64,000 nt of DNA from Pleurodeles waltl (GCF_031143425.1 NC_090437.1:1176300863-1176364862), one strand, 5' to 3'; positions 1 through 12,480 are shown, numbered from the stretch's first letter. Notes: generated by a model from the sequence alone, not told the origin. Program-made: numbers and translations.

Positions 1-74
1 GGCATGCTGGATTTTACAATGAAGTTGATATACTCCACAGATTTTGACACTGAACTGCGACACTGACGGGGTAC

Positions 75-533
75 TCATGAGAAATGATCAGCAGGGTTTT
101 GATTCTTGCCTGGCTTGTGCTCAATTGTATAGCCATACTCTTTTAGACGCAACCCCCACTTCTCGATGCAAGGAGGCAATTTGGCTTTCGGATTTACAAA
201 AATGGTGAGTAACGACTGGTGGTCAGTGACAATCATGAAATGCTTTCTACCCAGGAACACATAAAAATGTTCACAGGCCTATGCCACAACCAAACTCTTA
301 TTTTCCGGCTGGGAATAGGCACATTTTCTGTCAGACAAACTTCGACTGGCCTATGCCACAATGTGCCTCTGAGCATTCGGATGTCCACTATGCTGAGCAA
401 GGATCGGACCCAACCCCACCGGGCTTGTATCAACAGTGACCTCCGTGTGCAATTTAGGATCAAAGTAAACCATCTCAGTCCCACTTTCAATTGCATGCTT
501 TCTGTTTTTGAGCGGACTATCGGAACTGGACAT
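75..533 (-). pseudogene. RNase H fragment (Ty3/gypsy)
   Basis: Two in-frame pieces. The right one (533-351) has VTVDTSPVGLGPILAQ, the RNase H start, in which the usual DAS is DTS. The left one (260-75) has MIVTDHQSLL and IEHKPGKNQNPADHFS, typical of the end of gypsy RNase H, where the family normally has NPADxLSR. Domain order and frame link it to the RT at 963-1,259. Confidence 0.85.
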
Positions 534-962
534 TTCATTTTGTCAAATCTCACAAAGGAACACTCACTGTGGCAAAATCACTATTGTACCTTGAAAAATG
601 CCCAAGAAAGACAGCACCATGGTGACATCTTGTGGAGGACTGTTGGCTGATAGTGTGCATACTTTGTCAGGCTCAAGAGTCATGGCTCCCTAATACAATA
701 CATGTCAAAGAGCTTGACCTTTGATTTATGAAAGTCACACTTTTCGGAAATTAAGGCGAGGCCTGCATCTGTAAATAATTGCGACACTTGATGAGGACTT
801 TATCATGCTACTTCTGTGTTGCACAAAATACCAGTGTATCACCACTATAGTTGAAGGTATGTGTCAAAGAGTGAGTAATCCTGTGTATAACATCTAGGAA
901 TATTTCTGCAGCAGAGGACACTAAAAGCTTAATCTTTTGTATCTGAATAAACCAACATGAGT

Positions 963-1259
963 CTAAAAAGTGGTAATGTTCCTGCAGTTCTCTTCCAGTT
1001 CAAGCTGACGGTAGCCCGTTTTCAGGTCAAGGCCGGAAAATATGTTTGCTCCATTGAACTGCATGATCCTATCCCCAATGTGCTGACCAGAATGTCTCTC
1101 TCTTAATTGCTTTGTTGGCTTGGCGCATATCCACACAGATGTGCACTGCACCTCCACTGTTTTTTTCGGCACTACCACAATAGGTGACACCCATGATGTG
1201 GGGCCAGGAGAGCACTCAATAATGTCATGTTTAAGCAAAACTTCTAGCTCCTTCTCCAC
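963..1259 (-). pseudogene. Reverse transcriptase fragment (Ty3/gypsy)
   Basis: The reading frame begins with LLKHDIIECSPGPTSWVSPI, the fingers region of gypsy-type RT, then a palm segment with FSGLDLKTGYRQLELEE, which includes the first catalytic aspartate region. The segment between them is scrambled by small indels. The rest of the palm should lie at about 550-960, where the frame is broken. It shares a frame with the RNase H pieces to the left. Confidence 0.85.
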
Positions 1260-1581
1260 CGTTTCATGTAGGTGAAATGCTATCCTGTGGTATCACTGTG
1301 CAATAGACCTGACATCTTCATAAATGTAAAGTTGCACCTTCATCATTTTGAGCCTTCCAAGACCATAAAACAGTGGCTGGAATTGACTTGCACTTTCAAG
1401 TTGTGCATTTAGATTGTATTTGATGGATATAAGTCCCCGCATGCACTAGATGGAGTACCTTGAAGAACATGAATTGGGGTCTGCACGTCTTCTTATGCCA
1501 CATGGTCGCTATGAATGTTCCTTGACTCCGCAGTGGTTTGGAAGCAGTCCATGTGTACAACTCCATACTTGACGCTTTGAG

Positions 1582-1779
1582 TTATGGTACAGGTGATATA
1601 CTGTGAAACTGTTCAACTGGCAGGATGCTGGTTGATGGACTACTATTGATTACAAAAGTTACTGGGCAACTGTTGACTTTCAGTTTGATTTTGGGGCAAT
1701 GTCCATATGAGTTCTTTTCCCTTCTCAGCTCACTTGTTTCTGCCCTTTTTTCATCTTCCGCTAAAGTGGCACTTCCCAC
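1582..1779 (-). pseudogene. Degenerate retropepsin-like segment
   Basis: Same frame as the upstream gag. The stretch LKVNSCPVTFVINSSPSTS aligns with the strand and active-site loop of retroviral-type aspartic proteases, but the expected DTGAS-like catalytic motif reads NSSPS, so the catalytic aspartate is lost. Position between zinc knuckle and RT supports the call. Too decayed for more. Confidence 0.55.
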
Positions 1780-1890
1780 TTGTGCATGTTGTTACCTTTT
1801 ATCTATAATCATTGACCATTTACCCTCATCAATGTCGCTCGACTGTGACATCAAAGAACTCTTGAAGGATGGACTTGATAGCAATCGACT

Positions 1891-2883
1891 TCATTTAGTT
1901 TCACCCTGTTGCAGTTGAGGTTGTTTCTTCTCTTTGTGGGTGTGGTGAGACTGCTTCTGGAACATTCTGGCATTCATTTTCTCCACTTGGCGTGATGCAC
2001 TTGTTTTTTTCTTCGCTTTACAAGTGGTCATAAAGTGGTACTCCTTTATGCAACCTTTACATGTTTGTCCAACGGCTAGGCATTTATTCTTGTGTGGAAA
2101 TGAAAATCCACATTCTTTTCCTGAGGATATTGACTTACGGGTATCTGCTCGGCACTGGTGTCTACTCTTCATGACTAATGCTGGTTCACCTTTTGCTGTT
2201 CCTGCTTTCATGTTGGTGGCTTGCCGATCGGTTTGTTCCTCAGCTCAAGCAGCCATTAATATATTTTCTAGACTGAATGTCTCTTGCAACATGCGTCTTC
2301 TGATCGAGTCCAAAAAACAACCCTCAATGGCTATCTCATCATTAAATTTACTAAATTTGCAATGTTTGATGAACACATCAAGTTTTTCAACAAACTCATC
2401 CATGGTTTCACGAGCTCGTTGTCTCACTTGATTGAAAATGTACCATTCATAGTTGACATTTGGGATTGGGTTAAACTTGGCTTCTAACTCTTCTTTGATT
2501 TGACAGTAAGACATTGTCTCATTCTGTGAGAGTTTCTTTATCACTTCTTTCACTCCGTCACCAGCAAGATTCTTTAAATGTTTTTCTCATATCTGACTTC
2601 TTTCAAAGCATCTGTGAAATCATTGAAAGTCCCAATCCACGTGGTCCATCTGGTGCCAATGTGTTTTGGCAGCATTAAATGGTGGCATGGGTTTCAGGAA
2701 AGCGGCTGCCATGTACTTCAAAATGTATTTATTCTGACGTTGAGAGTATGTGCTGTTCAAGCAGTGTTCGTCGTGCACCAGAATCCGCACCTTCTGGAAG
2801 TACCAGCTCCGTACCTGAGCTTGGGTTGCTGGACCGGAACAGTGGCAGTGTTGCACCTTCTTCAGTTTTGACGGTGAGTGCAC
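1891..2883 (-). pseudogene. gag remnant of Ty3/gypsy element (capsid and zinc knuckle)
   Basis: The frame carries an N-terminal segment (2,883-2,620), a capsid-like helical segment with the motif VRQRARETMDEFVEKL (2,553-2,245) and a nucleocapsid part (2,211-1,891). The zinc knuckle CKGCIKEYHFMTTC keeps the canonical CX2CX4HX4C spacing. All three pieces are in the same frame, broken by stops near 2,620 and at 2,245-2,247 (TGA). Gag would assemble the cytoplasmic particle and bind element RNA. The segment runs directly toward the protease-like region in the same frame, as in single-frame gag-pol elements. Family assignment is confident; the exact clade is not determined. Confidence 0.8.
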
Positions 2884-3649
2884 TTTCTGTTTCTTGCATG
2901 CTCTGGTCTTTCCTTTAGTCTTTTTGTTTTGTTTAAGTCATTTCTTCATGCTAGTGTGGCAACTTTTTCCTTTGGGCCCACCTCATGACTTTAACAGTAG
3001 GGTGTGTGTTCGAGCCGTCTTGCTCGAGACGAGATTCAGGATGTAGTAGATGCTACTTGCTACTTTTCACATATCAGCTTCTCCAGCAGGTCTCAACTGG
3101 CATGTATGAGGCTTCATTTGTGACCGTTGTCTTACTGGTGAATATTTATTTATTGCTTGTACCTGTTGATGCTGCCTTTTAGCGTTATATCTCTTGTTGC
3201 TGCCTTTTTTTGTATCACACTTCATTACTGATTTTTTCACATGAATAACAAATAATGTCAATAATCAGAAAACATTACACAAATACAAAATAACAATGAT
3301 ATACAAAATTATGAATGGAGTAGTAGAAAGCAAAAAAAAAAAAATAGAGGAATATTCTTCTATCATAGTACCATAGCTTCATACATAAATAATCAATTAT
3401 CTCCAAAATGTGCAAGCCTAAGCAACACGGGTGATAATAAAAGGAAATAGAAAAACTAAGAGTTATATTGACAATAAGATTGAAACTGAAGATAATTCTA
3501 TATGCATCAATAATAAAAACATACCGAAAGAAGAATCTATCAAGAACCCAAGAATGGACCCCAAATGCAGTCAAAGTTATGCATGTTGTCTTTTAATTTA
3601 TAACCATTATCAATATTTTTTTCAATTGTAGCCACTTCAAATATATCTC
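2884..3649. other. Unassigned interval
   Basis: Between the gypsy gag and the LINE 3' region. It contains an A-rich run near 3,330-3,345 and AT-rich sequence to 3,650 that may be LINE 3' UTR. I see no LTR ends or coding motifs. Confidence 0.4.
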
Positions 3650-3829
3650 AAGCCAAGAATTAATTGTCAGAATGACATTGGTCTTCCAGAAACCTAATAT
3701 GTTAACCTTATCTAAAATGAGGGCTGTAGAGTACCATTTAAATACATGAGTGGATTTAGGGGCTAGTTCTGATGTATCATGTAAAAGTGATAGTCGCTTT
3801 CTGAGGGAAAGATTAATGGATGAATAGTC

Positions 3830-4130
3830 TTTTAAATAATCTTCATTCTAATGGCAAAATGGGTGTATGTTTGGATAACCACAATATATGAACTATGTCA
3901 GTGTCTGGTGCCTTACATCTCCAGCAGAGGGAGTCAGGACTAAGTTTAGCTGAATGTAATTTACCACGGACCAGTGCCAGCGGTGAAGAATCTTAAAGTA
4001 GTTATGTTTTAGATGGGATTCTTTAAATCTTCACTTGTAGTTTTCCAATAATCTGTTCCAATCTTTGTCTGTAAATTCTATATTTAAACACGATGACCAC
4101 CACAATCGTAAACTGGAAAGAAAAATCTAT
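3830..4130 (-). pseudogene. LINE ORF2 C-terminal region with CWRC motif
   Basis: Minus-strand translation gives KILHRWHW and, in an adjacent frame, DSLCWRCKAPDTDIVHILWL. The family's C-terminal cysteine-histidine motif reads CWRCx(9-11)HxxW. This fixes the extent of ORF2 and supports L1/Tx1-type affiliation rather than L2/CR1, which lacks this motif. Confidence 0.7.
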
Positions 4131-4739
4131 CATAATTGCATATAGACCTTAAACACATCCTTTGAAGCTTTTCTACTTGTGAAAATAATGGGCTTTAAGT
4201 ATAATATATAGCCAGATCAGTGTTAGAAAGAAGTAAGGATTGTTCAAGTTTAATCCATAGTGGGATGTTCCTAGGGCTGGTTAACATATAGATAGAGTGA
4301 GCTAATTGTTTTGCAATCCAATTGTTTTAAAATGAGTATGTTGTGATTCGTTTTTAGCTGAGGAGGTTTATTGCTACCCCATATAAATGGGGGTATAATG
4401 GTAGTCATTTATTTAAAGGAGGATTTTGAAATAGAAAGTGGAATCATTCAAAAAATATAGTTACATTTGGGGATCATATTAATCTTGATAAGTGATAAGT
4501 TCAGAAGCAACCAACGTTGAAATTCTCTCTTGGTCTGGTCAACTATTGGATTCAAATTGTCTATGATTATGTCTTTCAAACTGCCATTGAAGTGTATCCC
4601 TAAGAAGTTTAATCTTGAGTGTAGCCATTTAAGAGGGAGACCGTTAATAGACCTTATTAATTTTATAACCAGAAAAATTTTAGAATGTATTTAGCTGAGA
4701 GACTAAAGAGGTTGCAGACAATTTAGGGTGGGGAGGAGT

Positions 4740-5236
4740 CAGAAGGATATCATCTGCATAGTAAAATGCTTTGTTTTCTCCCATTGGTGTTTCAATTCCC
4801 TTAATATCAGTATTAGACATAATAGCAATAGCTAATGGTTCTAAAGCTAAGAAATACTATAATGGTGAGAATGGACAACCTTGTCTAGTGCCAAGATGAC
4901 TGCTAAAATATGGAGATGTGAAACCACCACAGGTAACAGTAGGTGAATGATATTTGTCAGTAGTCAGGTAATGAAATCTTTAACAAAACCCATTCTCTCC
5001 ATAATGCAGAACAATTAACCACATTCTACTCCGTCAAAACCCTTCTCCATGTCTAAAGAGAGAAGGACTTTCTCGTCCTGGTCATTTTGTGAATGCCATA
5101 ATAGAAGTGCGATAGTGAGAAGATGATTGGTAGAGGAATGACCTGGGACAAATCCAACCTGAGGGGGGTATATTAATGAGGTGATAACCAAGTTAAGGCG
5201 ATTGGCTAATACCTTAGCTAGGATTTTAATATCCAT
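4740..5236 (-). pseudogene. LINE reverse transcriptase fragment
   Basis: The open piece 5,236-5,015 reads KVLANRLNLVITSLIYPPQV and then GFVPGHSSTNHLL, the classic L1-clade palm entry (family: GFVPGRSxxDN). It continues with LLSLDMEKGFDGVE, containing the first catalytic aspartate. Further left, bases 4,746-4,775 encode AFYYADDILL, so the YADD catalytic box is preserved although the frame between is broken. Confidence 0.85.
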
Positions 5237-5832
5237 ATTTATTAAGGAAATCAGTCAATAGCTAGCTCAATTAATCCTTACCAGGGTTTTGGTATTACCG
5301 TAATACAGGCCCTTAAAAAGTCAGATGGTAAGTGTCCCAATCATAGTGCTTCATTAAAAACAGATTTTAAGATCGGGATGGTGATGTTTTTAGTAATCTT
5401 ATAAAATCCAGTGGGGAACCCATACTCCCCAGGCGCTTGAACAGTGGTCAGACAATCAATGGCCTTTTTTATTTCATCAGTTGCAATTTCACCTTCAAGT
5501 TCCCCTTTCTGCCCCGTGTTAATTTAGGGATATTTATTTTAGATAATAAGTCTTCTTCTGTTTGATCCGAGCAATTTACGGAAGTGTATTATGATTCATA
5601 ATAATTTTGAAATCTGATGGGTCTATAAGTAGCTCACCTAATGGTGGGAATTACTCTGGAAGATTCTTGTTGTTGTAATTGATAAGCTAAAAGTCTTCCA
5701 GGTTTTTCCCCTCCATAATTTCTTTGACGAATACAAAATACAAAATAAGCACAAGAAGTATATAAATTATTAAGGGTAAATTTCACTGAGAGTAATTTCT
5801 GTAATATGTCTGACGATCATGTTTGAGACTAA

Positions 5833-6012
5833 GGGGGTTATTACAACTTTGGAGGAGGTGTTAATCCGTCCCAAAAGTGACGGATATACCACCAGCCATA
5901 TTACGAGTTCCATAGGATATAATGGACTCGTAATAGGGCTGGTGGTGTATCCGTCACTTTACCGTCACTTTTGGGACGGATTAACACCTCCTCCAAAGTT
6001 GTAATAACCCCC
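5833..6012. mobile_element. 180-bp palindromic Harbinger-type MITE
   Basis: The two arms are near-perfect inverted complements over the whole length, starting GGGGGTTATTACAACTTTGG and ending with its complement. The right arm carries a small extra repeat (CCGTCACTTTA). The first 15 bases match the terminal repeat of the 8.7-kb Harbinger element here (GGTGGTCATTACAAC) at 13 of 15 positions. TAA precedes the left end, as expected for TWA duplications, but AAG follows the right end, so the duplication is not clean. Confidence 0.8.
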
Positions 6013-6631
6013 AAGTGACTGTAAGAGTTCTGATTTTCTTTTCCATGTTAATCCTAGTAATATTTGCTTGTTTTGTTTTAAGTGCAACATCTTTCATTAT
6101 CAGACCTCGCAATACTGCTTTTCTGGCATGCCATAGTGTATGAGCGTCACAATCCGAATATTCACGTAAGCACACAACTGAAGCTTTTCTTGAGGGGTCT
6201 TATATGAGGAAAGGTTGAGTCTCCAAGGAGGTTTGGAGAGCTGAAGAGTACGAGATCTAAGCAGATTTCAGTGAGGCCATGATCTGAGATACTGCAGGGA
6301 ATCATATTTCCCCGAGTTATTAGTTGCAGAACAGAGGAAGAGGTAAAAAATAATTTATTCTGGTGCATATTGAATGTGGGCAAGAAGTAAATGTATAGTC
6401 TCTCTTATTCAGATGTGATCATCTCCAGGATACTTGTATTGAGTGATCATTAATAAAATCTAAAAGCTTATGTATGTCTCTGTTACTATGTGCATCTGGT
6501 TTGCCTGATTTATTGATAAAGGGGTCTATGGTGGTATTTCAGTCTCCCTCTATTAATACCTGAGTGGAGCTGAAGGATGTCAGTAATCTACTAAGCTGAG
6601 ATCGAAAAGTAAATTTGGCATCCGTTGAAGT

Positions 6632-6928
6632 CTAAATTGAGCCTATAATTATAAAAGTATCATGAATTTGGAGTTTAGAGAAGACAAAGTGACCCTCTAT
6701 ATCTTCCCAAGTTTGTAAAATTTGATATGGCATGTGTTTGTTAAAAAGAGTGGCAATACCACATTTTCTTTGTGGAGTGGAGTTGATAATGTTCTTTTTA
6801 GGAGTAATACTGGCCTGTAGGACATGACCAACCCAATCTTGTTTGTGTTTTTCATATTCCTGGGGACTAAGATGGGTTTCTTGTAGCAATGCAATGTCTG
6901 GTTTATTATGACCAATATAGGTGAGCAT
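6632..6928 (-). pseudogene. LINE APE-type endonuclease fragment
   Basis: The frame has NKPDIALLQETHLSPQEYEK, where QETH contains the catalytic glutamate of L1-type endonucleases, followed by GIATLFNKHMPY, the family's GV-x-ILF-like strand. The N-terminal part continues a little to the right in another frame. The C-terminal half, with the catalytic aspartate and histidine, is not recognisable. The endonuclease nicks target DNA to prime reverse transcription. Confidence 0.8.
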
Positions 6929-7685
6929 TTATTTTCTTTTGATGAAGTATGTCCGTCCATGTACATTTACAGAAACAATTTTTAAAGGTTCCAAGCGGGT
7001 TTACTGCATGTTTAAAGGAAGAGATTCAAGAGTGAGTGACAATATTAAATAACAAGTATGTATAAAAAAAACTATGTTAATAATGCAAAAAAGCAATAAT
7101 ATTAGTGTGAGACAGTAAGTCTAGATCACAAAATAAAACATAATTAGGTACGTTATGGAAAATGTAGTCTACGAAGAATAAAAAACTATAAAAATATGAA
7201 CAATGATCAACTATATGTTCAACAATAAGTTTTCAAACAGTGAATAACAGCTTTAAAAGTTTAAACATTAAACTGAATAGGGTAGATGCATATAAGGTTG
7301 CATAGAGTAGAGGCCAAGGAGGCCAACATAGTTATGAAAATGACAGAATGATACCCTGTATATTAATTGAACCAAAAAGAGAAAAGCAATTTTTTGTCTG
7401 GCATAAAGTATGAGCAATACACAAAAATGCCATTTCACATTAAACAGGAAAAGAAGAAAGGAGGCAAGAGAGATAGATATATCAAATGTAATAATCACAA
7501 TTTATGGTCTAAAATTAATATAAACGATATTTAAGAGTGGATCAACGTTATGAGGAGAAAAATATTTGAGAAAGAAAGATTAGTACAGAAAAGATAAAAG
7601 TAAATATAACAATAAAAATAAAAGTTTATATGCTACTAATCTGCTGAGAAATGCAATAAAAAGGGTCCAGAGGATGTTCATGTTT

Positions 7686-8477
7686 TCAATGGTGATCTTG
7701 ATTTGTTTCTCGGCAATGGTCCTTTTCCAGTTTAAAATATGCAACTGTGAGACCGCTTACAAGTGGAGCAATAGTTTTATGTTCCATCTCAGAGTTTTTT
7801 TCATCCAAGTCATTCAAGAAAGACTCCAGGTCATGTGGATTAAAGTTTTTCTTTGTTCTTCCTTGATGAGTTATAAGCATATTGGCCGATGCTATGAGGC
7901 CATACTTTATTTCCCTCTTTCTCAACCTAGAATGAAGAGCCAGAAATTGTGTCCTTTTGAGGTTAGTTGGATCTAGTGGCCAGTGCTAAGAGGCCATGCT
8001 TTATTTCCCTCTTTCTCAACCTAGGATGAAGAGCCAGAAACTGTTTCCTTTTATAGTTAGTGGGAACCAAAACATCTGCAGTAATGATGATCTTTGCTTT
8101 TTTTCGCAGGTGGATGGACCATGCTTCCTTGCCTTAAATATACTCTGACAATCTTGTTGATGGTGAATACAAGAAGCTAATATATGATGAGGCTAAGAGG
8201 TAAGAACAGAGTTTTTGGAATGGACTGTATGTGCACGTTGAGATTCGAGTTGTGATGTTAACATGATTTTCATCAATGTTGGAATAAAGTTTGCAATGAA
8301 TTGTAAAATATCACCCTTTTCCATCTGTTCAGGAAAATCTATAATTCTAATAGTGTCCCTTCTACTACGATCTTCCAAATCAATATTTTTTTGGAGATAC
8401 CAAATGTCCTGGCTATTATCAGGGAGTCGATCAATTCTTGATTCCACCTTGATGAGGCGATTATCCATTATTTGCAT
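7686..8477 (-). pseudogene. LINE ORF1-like RNA-binding protein remnant
   Basis: The right piece (8,477-8,193) has the segment NIDLEDRSRRDTIRIIDFPE, the signature of the L1 ORF1 RRM region (family pattern LExRSRRNNLRIxGxPE), preceded by a short heptad-like stretch. The left piece (7,925-7,686) is weaker and contains KTKKNFNP-type basic text typical of the C-terminal domain. An internal 94-bp duplication (7,890-8,065) separates them. ORF1 proteins coat LINE RNA in the cytoplasm. Not functional. Confidence 0.7.
7895..8065. repeat. Internal 94-bp tandem duplication in LINE ORF1 region
   Basis: The segment beginning TGAGGCCATACTTTATTTCC near 7,896 recurs 94 bp later as AGAGGCCATGCTTTATTTCC. The copies share most bases to the GTTAGTxGG end, with several substitutions, so the duplication is not recent. 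Confidence 0.75.
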
Positions 8478-8510
8478 TTGTGAAATGAGAAAGGGAGTAA
8501 AAAAGAGCTA

Positions 8511-11500
8511 AATATGGATCACTACTTTATGTTGAGTCCAGATCAAAAACAGATATCTGAGTTTAATCCAGGCCTGTGATTTGTATCAACAAAGCAGTTA
8601 TTGCAACGGAGTCAGAAAAGATTTCCCTTCAAAGGAACAGACCCTAAAAAATGATGGTTCTCTCGGAATTTGTAACTCTGCCACTAATTTCTTAATGGTA
8701 TCTCTTTAATGTCCATTAATGAATACCTCTCAAAATATCCATAGTGTCCCCTCAATCTGGTAATTAATGTATCCTCCCTGTTGTATCTCTCGATATTACT
8801 AGTAGGTTTTAACTTAATCTATAGTGATGCACACTATCAGGGAAACAATGGGTGGTCAGGGTAGTTCAGCAGCCCATCAAGCCTCAAGACATACTTCAAT
8901 CCAAAGTACAGCCGTACATTTAGAATATATGGCACATATGAAAGCAGGAGGGGAGGGGAGGGGACACGTTCCCGATCAGCATTCAAATCACTGTGGATGA
9001 GTTTAATAAAATGAGTGTGCAGCAAAGAAAGTGTTGAAAATTAGGAGAAGGCTCCAGGAAACTCGTTCCAAGTCCATGATGCACAGGGTAAAATCCCAAA
9101 TTTACTGTGGTGCAGCTTGTTTTGTACTCCAGTGAAGATTCTGGGTGTTTCCTGGTCGGAGATCACATACACACACACAAAGGGCCACTCCCAGCCTCTT
9201 CCTCTGATTCCCCATGCCTGCTGTGAAGCGTACATTTCTAAGACACTACAAAATATATTTATTTGCACTAACTGACTGCATATGGAGCAGATTCTGCCCC
9301 CTAGACTCTGGACAGAAAGGAAGAAGTAATTGCTATTTGTATGTAACAGCCATTGAAAAAAGGCAGACAGGTGATGCAGTTTGGGGTAGACAAGCCACGG
9401 AAACAGCCTGAGACAGGATGGTTTATTCTGGGGTTGATTTGATTCTATAGAAATAGTGTGGGAGCAGGAGAGGGAAGTTGGAGCAAGTTAAGTTGCCTGT
9501 TGCTGCCACAGCTTCTAAGACTTGTATGCATCCCAGGGGGGAAGGCGTGGGAGGTTCATGTTTTGTAGTAACTGGTCCCAGAAAATGGTAAGTAGGAGAA
9601 AGAGGGAAGCCACGACTAAAGAATATCTGGCATTGGTAGCAGCTTTGCAAGTAAATAGAACTGCAGAAAGTGATATGATTGTTACACGCCTCCTCTCTCT
9701 GACTGCTGGTAAATACTGGGGTCATTTGCAACAGCCCCACTGTAGCTTTTTCTGTCTGTCTTCCATGTGTTGAGATCTCCAACCTCAGTGGCAGGAACAC
9801 CCTACCCACACTACCCTGAAAGATTGAGTGGGCAGTGAAGCATTTTACCGGTACTCGGCTTCGTTTTCCGTCACAGATTAATAGAAAAAGTACCTTTGAC
9901 ATCCTAAATGATAGTACAAGGTGAGGCGACACGGTGAGAGAGAGCAACAGAAAGAAACAGAAAGATAGGGAGGGAACAAGGGATAGAGGGATAAGGAGAC
10001 ATCTTTGCTATGCCTATGTACATTTCATTTACAATTAATTGCCTCAATATATCTTTATGCTGGCATAGTCTGTCCATTAATAAATGTGCGGGAAGATGAT
10101 CCCTGTACACTCAAAACATCTTTGAAGAAATTGACACTCTCTGCTTTGCTTGACTCAGCGATCTCTCAACTCACTGAAGAGAACATTGCATTGACCTATA
10201 TTCCATGACTTCTTCACTCCACATTATCGGATCCCAGTATCTATACTGGTAAGAGCCAATGTAGTTAACTTTTCCACTGAAAGCAAGAAAAAAAACATCT
10301 TTCGTCCACCCTAGAACTCTGTATTCCACAGAAACATAAAGCACAACCTTTCAGTTATACACAAATGCTTCTGTACTCACTGTAACCCGGTTAAGGCGTG
10401 TAAGGAAATCCATCCTAAAATATCTTAGAAATGTTTTCATGCATGTTAGATACTCTTGTGCTTCACAAATGACCTTTGCAAACTGAAACAGCAAGGCAGG
10501 GGACAGCAAAGGCATTGGTGTAAATTGAAGCTATTATCTCATTGTATACCCTGAAGAGCGTAGTATTGGGGCTATACATCAGTTTAGGGCAGAAGTACAA
10601 AAAATGCTTGCAAGCCTGGATTACTAAGGTAGGGAGAGAGATCAGAGTTTTGTCTAGAGGCAGTTTTGAATCACCATAGAGTACCGCAGAGGGTTAATAT
10701 GCCTGCTGCAAAGAACAGATCTGTATGTTACGTAGATAGCTGAGTAGATTAGTAAGGCCAGCCTTTACCTGGCTTTAAAACTCATAAATATATGTGGGAG
10801 ACAGGATATGGAGAGGTGAGGGGCAATCGAAGGAGATCATGGGGGGGAGGGCGCCAAAAGAGATTGTTGCACCAGGTGACACCAGCCAGTGGAGTAACAA
10901 ATGCCTTCACAGACCCGGCAGTGACAGGAGGCTCTGAGCTCCATGGTGTCCCTCATCACAGTAGCATGGCCTGAGAGCTTCTGAGTTAGCCTGGAGGGGG
11001 GCCTCTCCATGTATTGTGCGGGGGGGGCTCGAGTTTTGTTATGCCACTGCCACCAGCACTAAAGCTGGCCCTGGTTTTAGGCATTTAACCTAACAACTCA
11101 GTGAAAGAATAGGGGAAGCCACAGGAAAAGCTAGGCCACACTCTACTTCTGAAAATCGGTTTTAGCGATCTTCTGAATTTGAGAAAGCCAGCTGAAGCAG
11201 ACTCAACATGACATGATGGTGCTTCATCCATAACCACCAAGCCTGCGCAACCTGTGCACCAAGTGCAACCTACAGTCTCCGACAAATGTATTACATTCAT
11301 TGTGTAAAGATATTCACAACAGCTCACTCTCTGTTTCTGGTCTCCAGTTGCTGCCCAGAAAAATGGCATCCATATTCATGGTGGTGGCATCTCTGATGTG
11401 CGCTGCCCCGGAGCTAGTTTCCCTATAGTCTCCCCCGTCCGAGTGCAAATTGGAGCCAGGAAACTGCTCTGAGACTTCCAGTTCTAGTAGATCACATTCT

Positions 11501-11640
11501 GTGATACAGCACAATCCCCTAGAGCCCCACGTATATGACGCATGAAACCATAAATGACAGGTGGGGAGATCATTAATATTCATCTTATTTTTAAAATTTA
11601 TAAAGCACATCATTCACCCGAAGGTCAACACGCACTAAAT
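8511..11640. other. Unassigned 3.1-kb interval
   Basis: I recognise no element or gene. Open frames such as a 174-codon minus-strand one at 9,423-9,947 have no recognisable motif and look like chance. There are short purine-rich and G-rich runs (for example near 8,945-8,965 and 11,020-11,030). Confidence 0.4.
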
Positions 11641-11649
11641 TCATTATTG

Positions 11650-12480
11650 ACTGCAAATATTGCTATTATAAAATGCTGATCTACAGCACATCGCAGAAAA
11701 AAAGATGTGACAGTATCTGTCTGAATATAAAAATTGTATTTTCTTTTCGTAGATCCAAAGGCAGATTAGTCCAACATTTTGGGGTTGCAGAGGAGAAAGT
11801 TCTGTCTCCTTAGCTGACTCATCAGGACCTTATGCTCAAGGCATGAATATCTAAAGGTAATTCTTTATGCTACTGGAAGCATGTGCAGAATTGTCAGCAC
11901 AGATCCAGTTAGCCAAACTTTCTTAACTTCAATATCATTCTAGCTGCAGCATTCTACACTCATTGACGTTTGTGTACCATTTTGCTGGGAATTGTCTAAT
12001 CTTGATGACACAAACGCATTCATGACCTAATTCTCTTTACTTAAATGTGAACACATTTTTTTAAATCCTTTTCAAGATTAATTACTGAAAAAAACATGAT
12101 TTAACAATAGAATTCACACGATCTTCCATTGCAAGGTGTTGATCTATGTGAATAACTAAACTTTTCATAGTGCAGTGATTCTGGCTCTTGGTCTAGTGAT
12201 GATGGCCAAAAAGGATGGCTCCAGACTGTAGTTTGCTGGAAAGGCCCCAAGATTTCTGTCACTAACCCACTTAGCTTAATTAATTTTGTCTCATCCATCT
12301 TTATATTGACCATGAGGTATAATATAACATGTATCGTCCTATAGCTTGGGAAGATCATCAACTGGCAGAAAGATCTGCGTATCATCAGCATAGAAAAGCA
12401 GTGTGAAACAAATGATTTAATAAACTATGCCAGTGGTGAGGATGATCAAACTCATCCCTTTGGGACCCCTGGGGACCCAT
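11650..12480 (-). mobile_element. L2/CR1-like LINE fragment (RT and C-terminus)
   Basis: On the minus strand bases 12,352-12,396 encode YADDTQIFLPVDDLP, the RT catalytic box typical of L2/CR1 elements. Further left, about 11,960-11,920 encodes QNAAARMILKLRKFG or a near-variant with one stop, the post-RT thumb motif. Near 11,780 comes WTNLPLDLRKENT, the C-terminal motif of the same family. Order and spacing fit one decayed minus-strand copy with small indels. The 5' half is absent. Confidence 0.7.

Larger units (their letters stand above)
1..2883 (-). mobile_element. Decayed Ty3/gypsy LTR retrotransposon, cut by the window edge
   Basis: Reading the minus strand from right to left gives gag capsid, a CCHC zinc knuckle, a protease-like segment, reverse transcriptase and RNase H, which is the conventional Ty3/gypsy order. 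Integrase would lie beyond position 1. Gag and protease share one frame with in-frame stops; RT and RNase H share another frame, so at least one frameshift separates them. I found no LTR; 2,884-3,060 may be leader but shows no LTR ends. The copy is old and cannot be functional. It differs from the Gmr1-like element at 46.9-58.2 kb, where integrase precedes RT. Confidence 0.85.
3650..8510 (-). mobile_element. Decayed L1/Tx1-like LINE with a MITE inserted in ORF2
   Basis: On the minus strand an ORF1-like segment (8,477-7,686), an APE-type endonuclease (about 6,970-6,630), an RT (about 5,240-4,740) and a C-terminal cysteine motif (about 3,950-3,870) follow in L1 order. Frames are broken throughout. 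A 180-bp palindromic MITE interrupts ORF2 at 5,833-6,012. The interval 6,970-7,680 between the ORFs is AT-rich and unassigned. Both ends are approximate: I saw no clean poly-A tail or target duplication. Confidence 0.8.

Noticed and set aside
9423..9947. 174-codon minus-strand open frame
   Set aside because: No recognisable motif, ordinary composition and no conserved neighbour; probably a chance frame.
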